Assembly: GCA_023433265.1 (NCBI GenBank)
Contig: JAEZDR010000086.1
Span: forward strand, 1-8,454
DNA from: Bacteroidota bacterium
GTDB lineage: Bacteria > Bacteroidota > Bacteroidia > Chitinophagales > Chitinophagaceae
DNA: 8,454 bases
Direction: 5' to 3'
Part shown: piece by piece, positions 1 through 5,878 of the stretch
Layout of the letters: each line of letters begins with the position of its first letter
Position numbering within the stretch: position 1 is the first letter of the stretch
Translations under genes and position numbers: made by a program
Notes under the pieces: model-generated
Told to the model about the DNA's origin: nothing
The model's input: the letters and a program-made list of their open reading frames with translations, nothing else
Databases searched by the model: none

Positions 1-1375
1 GGTACAACCGGATGGAGCCAGTACCGCCCTGAGCCCTGCTGTTAAGAAGCTGCAGGATAGTATTAAGACAATAAACAAACAGATTGCTGCTAACCAACAC
101 CAGGCGCAAACGCTCGACGAGGTGCTCACAAAAACTGCTAAGCTGCTGGAAGCCTATACGGCATCGGACAATAAGAACATATCCGGCACCGATGTGATTA
201 AACTTGTGGACTATTACAACAATAAAATTGAAGTAACCCGTCAGTCGCTTTATAACCTGATGACGCGGAGGGAGGAGCTACAGGCGATAGTGAACGACCT
301 GCAGATGCGCATCAACCAGCTTAGCAGCCGCCAGTCGCCGGTAACTGCTCAACCCACCGGGCAACTCGTATTACAGTTGCTTGTAAACCAGCCACAGGAT
401 GCACAATTCGTTGTTAGTTATTTTACCCGCCATGCAGGTTGGGTGCCCACTTACGATCTTAGGGTGAAGTCAATTCAGAACTCGCTTGCTTTATCGTACA
501 AGGCAACTGTAACCCAAACCACGGGCATAGACTGGAATGATGTGAAGCTTACCTTGACAACAGCCAATCCAAATCTTGGCACAAACATCCCCGGTATGCA
601 TCCATGGAAATTGCAGCTATATACCTCCGCGCCTACGGCTTACACAGCCAACGACAGCCATCTGGAAGAGGTGGTTGTTACCGCCTTTAGATCTAATAAG
701 GCCAGCCGGTTTGCGGGCAGCCCTACATCTAATATAGCCCAGTATACGAGCGTGGCTGAAAGCAGGGTGTACAACAGCTTCCAGGTAAACCTGCCCTATA
801 ACATTCCATCTGACGGCAGAAGTTACAGTGTAGCCATCAAGGATGAACAACTGGAAGCAAGGTTCCGTAACCTGGCGATGCCAAGACTGGACCCCGATGC
901 GTTCCTTACAGCCGAGTTGTTGAATTGGGAGACGCTGAACCTGCTGCCGGGTGAAGCAAACATTATTATGGATAACGTTTACCTGGGTAAGTCGCACATC
1001 AACCCCATAACCGCAGAAGATACGCTTGTGCTTTCGCTGGGAAGAGATAAACGTGTAAACGTGCAGCGTAAGCTTGTGAAAGAGTATAGTAAAACCAGGT
1101 TTATAGGCAGCAACAGGATTGAAGATTTTACCTATGAAATCACTGTGAGAAATAACAAAAAGGAGCCCGTTACACTTTCGCTTAAGGAGCAAGTGCCGCT
1201 AACCACGGTGAAAGAAATAAGTGTGGATGTAAAAGAAACAGCAAAAGCTAAGTATGATAAAGAGGCAGGCGAGCTAAGCTGGGATATTGCGCTTGCTCCG
1301 GGAGAGGTTAAAACCTTCCGTTACGCATACGAAGTGAAGTACCCAAAGGATGAAAGGATAACGAACTTAAGGTAA
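1..1375 (+). CDS. MuiA-family DUF4139 domain protein, 5' end missing
   Basis: The reading frame is open from the left edge (first full codon at base 2) to TAA at 1373-1375, giving 457 visible residues. A GTG at 122 is internal, not the start. Visible residues about 10-112 are helical and coiled-coil-like (rich in K, Q, L, E, N). The rest fits a DUF4139 beta-rich domain: a 'GWVPTYDLRV' segment near the domain start, 'TGIDWNDVKLTLTTANP', and a C-terminal 'YEITVRNNKKEPVTL ... LAPGEVKTFRYAYEVKYP' block typical of the family. The signal peptide and DUF4140 N-terminus expected for the family would lie off the left edge. Family members are called mucoidy inhibitor MuiA and are thought to be envelope proteins, but no biochemical role is established. 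Between the two halves of the DUF4139 region is a polar insert starting with LEEVVVTAF (visible residues 221-229; bases 662-688), which resembles the plug start of SusC-type TonB-dependent receptors. Family call is firm; function unknown. Confidence 0.85.
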   Translation, partial: VQPDGASTALSPAVKKLQDSIKTINKQIAANQHQAQTLDEVLTKTAKLLEAYTASDNKNISGTDVIKLVDYYNNKIEVTRQSLYNLMTRREELQAIVNDLQMRINQLSSRQSPVTAQPTGQLVLQLLVNQPQDAQFVVSYFTRHAGWVPTYDLRVKSIQNSLALSYKATVTQTTGIDWNDVKLTLTTANPNLGTNIPGMHPWKLQLYTSAPTAYTANDSHLEEVVVTAFRSNKASRFAGSPTSNIAQYTSVAESRVYNSFQVNLPYNIPSDGRSYSVAIKDEQLEARFRNLAMPRLDPDAFLTAELLNWETLNLLPGEANIIMDNVYLGKSHINPITAEDTLVLSLGRDKRVNVQRKLVKEYSKTRFIGSNRIEDFTYEITVRNNKKEPVTLSLKEQVPLTTVKEISVDVKETAKAKYDKEAGELSWDIALAPGEVKTFRYAYEVKYPKDERITNLR

Positions 1376-1385
1376 CAACGTGCAT

Positions 1386-1393
1386 CATTTTTG
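1386..1393 (+). promoter_or_regulatory. Weak candidate -7 promoter box for ldh
   Basis: CATTTTTG matches 7 of 8 positions of the Bacteroidota -7 consensus TAnnTTTG (C for the first T). It would place transcription start near 1397-1400, about 25 bases ahead of the ATG at 1423. No TTTG -33 box is visible 19-21 bases upstream, so this is weak; ldh could equally be read through from the upstream gene. Confidence 0.25.
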
Positions 1394-1422
1394 CAGGACG
1401 AGTGCTTCAAATCCTGCGGTCT

Positions 1423-2385
1423 ATGACTTTAAATGCAAAGAAGACGAGAATAGTAATCATAGGGGTGGGGGCGGTAGGTTCCACTACCGCTTACACTTTA
1501 TTGTTAAGGGAAAGGATGGATGAACTGGTGCTGATAGACGCTAACAAGGGTAAAGCCTTAGGCGATGCACTGGATATGAACCATGGCATGCCTTTCCTGG
1601 GTCAGGCAGAAGTTTGGGCAGGAGATTATCCTGATTGCAGTGATGCAGATATCATCATCATAACAGCGGGCGCAGCGCAAAGACCGGGTGAAACCAGGAT
1701 TGACCTCCTGAAGCGTAACGTGAGCATATTTGAGACCATCACAACAGAAGTATTAAAGTATAATAAGGATGGCCTTCTCCTTATTGCCAGCAACCCGGTG
1801 GACGTGATGAGTTATTTTACCTGGCGCAAGAGCGGATGGGATGCGCGGCGGGTAATTGGCTCCGGTACTTTGCTGGATAGTGCGCGGTTCCGGTACCTGA
1901 TTGGTAAAAAGGTGAATATAGACCCAAGGAGCGTTCATGCGCATATCATTGGGGAACATGGCGACAGCGAGTTGCCCTTGTGGAGCCTTGCTAATATTGC
2001 AGGGCACGACATATCGCTGGGCAGCGAGGACCGGCAGAGCATTTTTGAAAATACCCGCAACGCTGCCTACCAGATTATTGAGGCGAAAGGAGCAACCTAT
2101 TATGCAATTGCCCTTGCGCTCGACAGGATATGTGCTGCCATTTTAAAGAACGAAGCTTCGGTGTTGAATGTGTCCACCCTGCTCACCAACTATCATGGCG
2201 TAAACGATGTTTACCTTGGCGTGCCGTGCGTGGTAGATAGAAATGGTGTGCGTGAAGTACTTGATCTCCATATTAATTTCGAAGAAAAGAACCTGTTACA
2301 CAAGTCGGCGGCAAAACTGAAGGATTTAATTAAGAGCATATCGCCGCAGGAGAAAAGAGGGGACATCATAGGAGGGGGCGCTTAG
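1423..2385 (+). CDS. ldh: L-lactate dehydrogenase
   Basis: Cytoplasmic NAD-dependent enzyme interconverting pyruvate and L-lactate, used to reoxidise NADH. The 320-residue product has the family's usual length. Visible signatures are the Rossmann loop G14-x-G16-x-x-G19, an acidic D39 after the second beta strand (NAD preference), Q86 in 'AGAAQRPGETR', R92, N124 in 'SNPVD', D152 and R155 in 'LLDSARFR', catalytic H179 in 'GEHGDSELPLWS', and T225 in 'KGATYYA'. Q86 (classical Gln102) is the main discriminator: malate dehydrogenases of this superfamily carry Arg there. R157 and H172 correspond to classical R173 and H188, the fructose-1,6-bisphosphate contacts of allosteric bacterial LDHs, so allosteric activation is plausible (inference). 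I chose the ATG at 1423; an in-frame GTG at 1402 would add seven residues (MLQILRS) unlike normal LDH N-termini. It lies 47 bases after the DUF4139 gene and 41 before pheS, all in the same direction. Confidence 0.92.
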   Translation: MTLNAKKTRIVIIGVGAVGSTTAYTLLLRERMDELVLIDANKGKALGDALDMNHGMPFLGQAEVWAGDYPDCSDADIIIITAGAAQRPGETRIDLLKRNVSIFETITTEVLKYNKDGLLLIASNPVDVMSYFTWRKSGWDARRVIGSGTLLDSARFRYLIGKKVNIDPRSVHAHIIGEHGDSELPLWSLANIAGHDISLGSEDRQSIFENTRNAAYQIIEAKGATYYAIALALDRICAAILKNEASVLNVSTLLTNYHGVNDVYLGVPCVVDRNGVREVLDLHINFEEKNLLHKSAAKLKDLIKSISPQEKRGDIIGGGA

Positions 2386-2414
2386 GCTATAGTGGTTAGA
2401 GCAGTTTGCCTTCT

Positions 2415-2422
2415 TATCTTCG
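2415..2422 (+). promoter_or_regulatory. Candidate -7 promoter box for pheS
   Basis: TATCTTCG matches 7 of 8 positions of TAnnTTTG and differs from the complete box ahead of the HAD gene (TATCTTTG at 5115) only at position 7. No convincing -33 box is visible at the proper distance. With this box, transcription would start at or a base or two around the ATG at 2427, giving an essentially leaderless mRNA. Co-transcription with ldh, only 41 bases upstream, is the alternative. Confidence 0.35.
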
Positions 2423-2426
2423 CCGC

Positions 2427-3461
2427 ATGGAAGCTTTGTTGCAACAACTGGATACTTATAAGGCTGAGGTAGCTGCCACGCAGGCAGCAAATGCTGATGA
2501 GCTGGAACAGTTCAGGATTAAATACCTGGGTACTAAGGGAATAGTGAAGGGTGTAATGGGAGAGATGAAGAATGTACCTGCTGACCGCAAGAAGGAGTTT
2601 GGCCAGATTCTCAACGAATTTAAACAGTTTGTAGAGCAGCGCTTCGAGGAGTTGAAGGGAGCAGCAACGAGCACTGCCGAAGGCGATGACCGCATTGATT
2701 ATGACTGGAGCTTGCCGGGCACCCCTTTTAACGTAGGCTCGCGCCATCCTTTGAGCATCATCCGCAATAAAATCATTTCCATCTTCTCAAGACTTGGGTT
2801 TGCTGTGGCAGAGGGCCCGGAGATAGAGGACGACTGGCACAACTTCGGTGCGATGAACTTGCCCCCTGATCACCCGGCAAGAGATATGCAGGATACATTT
2901 TACATCAGCCGCAACCCGGATTGGTTGTTACGCACGCATACGAGCAGCATACAGGTGCGGGTAATGGAAAGTCAAAAACCGCCTATCCGCGTGGTTTGCC
3001 CGGGGCGTGTTTACAGAAATGAAACCATCAGTGCGCGGGCGCACTGCTTTTTTCACCAGATAGAAGGTTTATACATAGCAGAAAATGTGAGCTTTGCCGA
3101 CCTCAAACAAACGCTTTACTTCTTTGTGCAGGAGATGTTTGGCACTGACGTTAAGGTGAGGTTCAGGCCCAGCTACTTCCCTTTTACAGAGCCAAGCGCA
3201 GAAATGGACATCAGTTGCCTGATTTGCAAAGGAGATGGTTGCTCAGTTTGCAAGCATACAGGCTGGGTAGAAATATTAGGCAGTGGCATGGTGCACCCGA
3301 AGGTGCTTGAGCTAAGCGGGATAGACCCTGAAAAATACACAGGCTTCGCATTTGGAATGGGAGTGGAGCGCATTGCCATGTTGAAGTACCAGGTGAAAGA
3401 CCTCCGTTTGTTCAGCGAAAACGATGTAAGGTTCTTAAGACAATTTACCGGGGCTATATAA
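2427..3461 (+). CDS. pheS: Phenylalanyl-tRNA synthetase alpha subunit
   Basis: Catalytic alpha subunit of the cytoplasmic (alpha-beta)2 class II synthetase that charges tRNA-Phe; pheT is not in this window, so the pair is split here. The 344-residue product has a helical N-terminal tRNA-binding arm (about 1-85) and then the class II catalytic core: 'GSRHPLS' from residue 104 (motif 1 area), 'LLRTHTSS' from 167, motif 2 'RVYRNE' 194-199 followed by 'HQIEGL' 210-215, and motif 3 'GFAFGMGVERIAML' 306-319. A C-x2-C-x4-C-x2-C cluster (C264, C267, C272, C275) precedes 'HTGWVEILGSGMVHP'. This cysteine insert is known from many bacterial PheS but is absent from E. coli, and might bind a metal. I chose the ATG at 2427 because MEALLQQLDTYKAE is a normal PheS N-terminus; an in-frame TTG at 2406 would add seven residues that overlap the promoter-like box. 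Ends in the terminator at 3463. Confidence 0.97.
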   Translation: MEALLQQLDTYKAEVAATQAANADELEQFRIKYLGTKGIVKGVMGEMKNVPADRKKEFGQILNEFKQFVEQRFEELKGAATSTAEGDDRIDYDWSLPGTPFNVGSRHPLSIIRNKIISIFSRLGFAVAEGPEIEDDWHNFGAMNLPPDHPARDMQDTFYISRNPDWLLRTHTSSIQVRVMESQKPPIRVVCPGRVYRNETISARAHCFFHQIEGLYIAENVSFADLKQTLYFFVQEMFGTDVKVRFRPSYFPFTEPSAEMDISCLICKGDGCSVCKHTGWVEILGSGMVHPKVLELSGIDPEKYTGFAFGMGVERIAMLKYQVKDLRLFSENDVRFLRQFTGAI

Positions 3462-3462
3462 A

Positions 3463-3490
3463 AAAAGCCGTACCATAAGGTACGGCTTTT
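3463..3490. terminator. Bidirectional intrinsic terminator between pheS and gdhA
   Basis: A perfect 12-bp stem, AAAAGCCGTACC (3463-3474) with GGTACGGCTTTT (3479-3490), closes an ATAA loop. Read on the minus strand (gdhA) the hairpin is followed by a run of seven T; read on the plus strand (pheS) it ends in TTTTCTC. It starts two bases after the pheS stop and lies 25 bases beyond the gdhA stop, so it serves both convergent genes, with the better U-tract for gdhA. Confidence 0.92.
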
Positions 3491-3515
3491 CTCATGATGC
3501 ACCGGTAGTGGTTCA

Positions 3516-4874
3516 TCAAACATGTCCCTGTGCAATCATTGCATTTGCTACTCTTACGAAGCCGGCAATATTTGCGCCTTTTACATAATCTATATGGCCG
3601 TTATCCAGCCTGCCGTGCTCAACGCACTGGTTGTGGATACTTTGCATAATACCTTTCAGCCTTTGCTCTACTTCTTCTCTTGTCCATGACAAACGAAGCG
3701 AGTTTTGCGACATTTCAAGTCCTGATACGGCTACACCGCCTGCATTGGAAGCTTTACCCGGTGCATAGAGTATTCCTGCTTTTTGGAACACTTCAATGGC
3801 TTCAGGAGTAGAAGGCATGTTGGCGCCTTCGGCTACCAGCATACAACCGTCAGCTACGAGGGCCTGTGCATCTTCTTCATTTAGCTCGTTTTGGATGGCG
3901 CATGGTAAAGCAACATCGCATGGCAGGTGCCAGGGGCGCTGGCCTTCATAGAATTCGCAACCAAAATGGTCAGCGTATTCTTTAATTCTACCCCTGCGAA
4001 CATTTTTCAAGTCCATTAGCCACTGCAATTTGGCAGTGTCAATGCCTTTTGGATCGTAGATAGTACCGTCGCTGTCAGAAGCTGAGATAGGAATACCACC
4101 AAAAGCAATTACTTTTTCAATTGCATACTGGGCTACGTTTCCGCTGCCGCTCACGGCCACTTTCTTGCCTTTAAGTGTTGTGTTCCTTGTCTTCAGCATT
4201 TCTTCTACAAAATACAAAACACCATAGCCTGTGGCTTCAGGGCGAATGAGGCTACCACCAAAGGTTGGCCCCTTGCCTGTTAAAACACCGGTGAACTCAT
4301 TAGTGAGGCGTTTGTACTGGCCAAACATAAAGCCCACTTCCCTGCCACCAACGCCTACATCGCCTGCAGGTACGTCTGTGTCAGGACCAATGTGCCTGAA
4401 TAGTTCAGTCATAAAGCTTTGGCAGAACCTCATTACTTCATTGTCTGATTTTCTTTTAGGATCGAAGTCAGATCCGCCCTTACCACCACCCATCGGAAGC
4501 GTGGTAAGCGAGTTCTTGAACACTTGCTCGAAAGCCAGGAATTTAAGCGTAGATAAATCCACTTCAGGATGGAAGCGCAAGCCACCTTTATAAGGCCCGA
4601 TGGCACTGTTCATCTGTACCCGGTAGCCACGGTTAACACGATAGTTGCCTTCGTCGTCTACCCAGGGAACGCGGAACATTAATACCCTTTCAGGCTCCAC
4701 CATACGTTCCAGTATGGCAGCTTTTTTATAAATGGGGTGGTCTTCAATGAAAGGAATGATGGCCTGTGCCACCTCGTACACTGCTTGTAAGAACTCTGGT
4801 TGATTCTGGTTGCGGCTCTCCACTGATTGCATGAATTTTTCTACCGCAGAACGTTTGGTAAGTAACATAAGCAT
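3516..4874 (-). CDS. gdhA: Glutamate dehydrogenase, hexameric, probably NADP-dependent
   Basis: Cytoplasmic enzyme converting 2-oxoglutarate, ammonium and NAD(P)H to glutamate and back; a main ammonium-assimilation route. The 452-residue length is normal for the small hexameric class. Substrate-domain signatures are 'GPYKGGLRFHP' (K96), 'FEQVFKNSLTTLPMGGGKGGSDF' region with catalytic K132, and 'PAGDVGVGGREVG' with D172. The nucleotide domain has the 'GSGNVA' loop at 242-247 and 'SASDSDG' at 264-270. The latter resembles the E. coli NADP enzyme ('SASDSSG'), which is why I favour NADP; this is inference. C-terminal 'APGKASNAGGVAVSGLEMSQNS' and 'YVKGANIAGF' are conserved. The ATG at 4874 gives MLMLL; a second ATG two codons later (4868) is equally possible. 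The ATG follows an A/T-rich stretch with no Shine-Dalgarno. It is divergent from the HAD gene and convergent with pheS, and appears monocistronic with its own promoter and terminator. Confidence 0.96.
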   Translation of the reverse strand: MLMLLTKRSAVEKFMQSVESRNQNQPEFLQAVYEVAQAIIPFIEDHPIYKKAAILERMVEPERVLMFRVPWVDDEGNYRVNRGYRVQMNSAIGPYKGGLRFHPEVDLSTLKFLAFEQVFKNSLTTLPMGGGKGGSDFDPKRKSDNEVMRFCQSFMTELFRHIGPDTDVPAGDVGVGGREVGFMFGQYKRLTNEFTGVLTGKGPTFGGSLIRPEATGYGVLYFVEEMLKTRNTTLKGKKVAVSGSGNVAQYAIEKVIAFGGIPISASDSDGTIYDPKGIDTAKLQWLMDLKNVRRGRIKEYADHFGCEFYEGQRPWHLPCDVALPCAIQNELNEEDAQALVADGCMLVAEGANMPSTPEAIEVFQKAGILYAPGKASNAGGVAVSGLEMSQNSLRLSWTREEVEQRLKGIMQSIHNQCVEHGRLDNGHIDYVKGANIAGFVRVANAMIAQGHV

Positions 4875-4890
4875 TTATTTAAAGCGTTAG

Positions 4891-4935
4891 GGCAGGCGAA
4901 GAATTTGGTTGTTTGAAAAGGAAGGAAAGCCTGCC
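4891..4935 (-). promoter_or_regulatory. Possible leader hairpin in the gdhA 5' untranslated region
   Basis: GGCAGGC (4891-4897) and GCCTGCC (4929-4935) are perfect 7-bp complementary arms around a 31-base loop. In the gdhA transcript the loop begins with a pyrimidine-rich stretch (UUUCCUUCCUUUUC). The structure would lie wholly inside the predicted leader of about 70 bases and end 17 bases before the ATG. The arms are GC-rich in an AT-rich region, but the loop is long and one 7-bp match over this span could be chance. Confidence 0.3.
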
Positions 4936-4947
4936 GAAATGGTTTGC

Positions 4948-4979
4948 TAAAGCTAACTAAGAAATAATTCAATCACAAA
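4948..4979 (-). promoter_or_regulatory. gdhA promoter (-33 TTTG, -7 TAGCTTTA)
   Basis: On the minus strand TTTG (4979-4976) is followed after exactly 20 bases by TAGCTTTA (4955-4948). The Bacteroidota sigma-ABfr consensus is TTTG-N19-21-TAnnTTTG, so 9 of the 10 defined positions match (final A instead of G) at ideal spacing. Transcription would start near 4943, leaving a leader of about 70 bases. It is the only promoter in this window for which both boxes can be seen. Confidence 0.55.
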
Positions 4980-4994
4980 TGACAAAAGTCATTT
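4977..4994. promoter_or_regulatory. Palindromic candidate operator upstream of gdhA
   Basis: AAATGAC-AAAA-GTCATTT is a perfect inverted repeat with 7-base arms and a 4-base spacer. It abuts and overlaps three bases of the gdhA -33 box, and its centre (4985.5) is roughly 42 bases upstream of the predicted transcription start. That is where class II activators of the Crp/Fnr family usually bind, and TGAC-N4-GTCA has the size and spacing of a Crp/Fnr-type site. The regulator cannot be named from sequence. The region is AT-rich, which raises the chance of accidental palindromes. Confidence 0.45.
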
Positions 4995-5095
4995 TAGGTA
5001 AAATAAAAATTGAAACAGGTAATAGGCTGCGCTTAATTATTTAGCAATATACGGGAGGAGGAAGGCCACCATTGTTAACTGTAGTTCGTGTATCA

Positions 5096-5110
5096 CCTGC
5101 AAGTGGCAGG
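5096..5110. repeat. Short inverted repeat next to the HAD gene promoter
   Basis: CCTGC-N5-GCAGG is a symmetric 15-base element four bases upstream of the TATCTTTG box, in the spacer between the expected -33 and -7 positions, where a bound protein would block polymerase. Its right part is contained in GGCAGGC (5105-5111), the same 7-mer that forms the gdhA leader stem. Arms are only 5 bp, so this may be chance. Confidence 0.2.
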
Positions 5111-5114
5111 CTGT

Positions 5115-5122
5115 TATCTTTG
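5115..5122 (+). promoter_or_regulatory. -7 promoter box for the HAD phosphatase gene
   Basis: TATCTTTG fits the Bacteroidota -7 consensus TAnnTTTG at all positions. The distance to the ATG at 5142 implies a leader of roughly 15 bases. No TTTG lies 19-21 bases upstream, so the -33 element is weak or absent. Confidence 0.6.
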
Positions 5123-5141
5123 CGCCTCAATTGTAAATTAG

Positions 5142-5804
5142 ATGCATGTAAGAGCGGTGATATTTGATATGGATGGCCTGTTGATAGATAGTGAACCTTT
5201 ATGGGAGGAAGCAGCGGCTGAAGTGTTCAGGTTATATGGCGTATCGCTTACCCGCGAACAGTATATAATCACCACCGGTTTGCGTACAAAAGAGTTTGTG
5301 CAATGGTGGTTCAGGCATTTCCGCATTGCAGATGATGAAATACCCATTGCAGAAGACAGGATCATTAAAACCGTCTTACAAAAAGTGGAAATGAAAGGAA
5401 AAGTTATGGCAGGCGTTGATCATATCCTTGATTTCTTTTTGCAGCGAAATTGTAAGATAGGTGTAGCATCCTCATCGCCCATGGAGTTGATTGATATGGT
5501 AGTGGATAAAACAGGTATCAGAAAACACCTGTCCGCTATTGCTTCAGCACAAGACCTTCCTTATGGCAAGCCGCATCCACAGGTATATCTTAACTGCGCC
5601 GATGCCTTAGGAGTTGATGCTACAGATTGTATTTGTTTTGAAGACTCTTTCAATGGAATGATAGCAGCCAAAGCTGCGAAGATGAAGTGCGTAGTTGTGC
5701 CTCACCACGCACAGCTTAAGATGGAATGTTGGGGCGCGGCAGATCTAAAGCTTTCTTCACTACAAAATTTTGGTGAGCTTCACCTTAACCTGGTTGCACC
5801 ATAA
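5142..5804 (+). CDS. hxpB: HAD-family sugar/hexitol phosphatase (HxpB/YniC-like)
   Basis: Cytoplasmic Mg-dependent phosphatase of HAD subfamily IA. The 220-residue product has all four HAD motifs: D9-x-D11 in 'FDMDGLLIDSEPLW' (nucleophile and acid/base), the Ser of motif II in 'VASSSP' (about S111), K143 in 'GKPHPQVYL', and E167/D168 in 'FEDSFNGMIAAKAAKM'. A helical cap follows motif I (about residues 17-85). From memory, both ends and the 'KPHPQVYL..A..LGVD' and 'EDS.NGMIA.KAA.M' blocks match E. coli YniC (HxpB, 222 residues), which dephosphorylates hexitol phosphates and 2-deoxyglucose-6-phosphate. The related beta-phosphoglucomutases share the fold, so the substrate remains inferred. The ATG at 5142 is the natural start, directly ahead of 'VRAVIFDMDG'. 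It is a single-gene unit with its own -7 box and a downstream hairpin, so it is not part of the neighbouring alpha-glucan operon, which runs the other way. Confidence 0.85.
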   Translation: MHVRAVIFDMDGLLIDSEPLWEEAAAEVFRLYGVSLTREQYIITTGLRTKEFVQWWFRHFRIADDEIPIAEDRIIKTVLQKVEMKGKVMAGVDHILDFFLQRNCKIGVASSSPMELIDMVVDKTGIRKHLSAIASAQDLPYGKPHPQVYLNCADALGVDATDCICFEDSFNGMIAAKAAKMKCVVVPHHAQLKMECWGAADLKLSSLQNFGELHLNLVAP

Positions 5805-5824
5805 GATAATGCACAGCATCCGGC

Positions 5825-5865
5825 TATAAATGAAGAAGAGGGCTAAAGCCCTCTCTTCATTTATA
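5825..5865. terminator. Bidirectional hairpin terminator between the HAD and GH13 genes
   Basis: A long stem pairs TATAAATGAAG plus AGAGGGC (5825-5843, with A5836 bulged) with GCCCTCT plus CTTCATTTATA (5848-5865) around a TAAA loop: 18 pairs and one bulge. The GC-rich top and AT-rich base suit termination in either direction, though no long T-run follows on either side. It sits 20 bases past the HAD stop and 13 beyond the GH13 stop. Confidence 0.8.
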
Positions 5866-5878
5866 TGCTAAAGGTTGT

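Noticed and set aside
617..1192. Open frame of 191 codons on the minus strand
   Set aside because: Antisense to the DUF4139 coding region, whose protein is clearly family-like throughout; the minus-strand product has no recognisable domain.
1393..1417. Inverted repeat GCAGGA ... TCCTGC just upstream of the ldh ATG
   Set aside because: Only 6 bp with a 13-base loop, and if the -7 box at 1386-1393 is used the left arm would not be transcribed. Not enough to call a regulatory hairpin.
1402..1422. Upstream GTG start for ldh
   Set aside because: It would add MLQILRS ahead of the normal LDH N-terminus and sits almost on the predicted transcription start; the ATG at 1423 fits the family better.
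2386..2426. tRNA-like string between ldh and pheS (GGCTATAGTGGTTAGAGCA, resembling a D-arm)
   Set aside because: The D-stem pairs poorly, there is no anticodon stem-loop of the right form, no T-arm (GGTTCGAATCC-like) and no acceptor partner; pheS coding sequence begins at once. Treated as chance similarity.
4231..4593. Open frame of 120 codons on the plus strand
   Set aside because: Lies antisense within gdhA over its most conserved catalytic region; a Pro/Ser-rich shadow translation.
5142..5804. HAD gene as the beta-phosphoglucomutase of the maltose locus
   Set aside because: Its sequence blocks match HxpB/YniC more closely than PgmB. It is transcribed toward the GH13 operon with a terminator between them, so it is not part of that operon.
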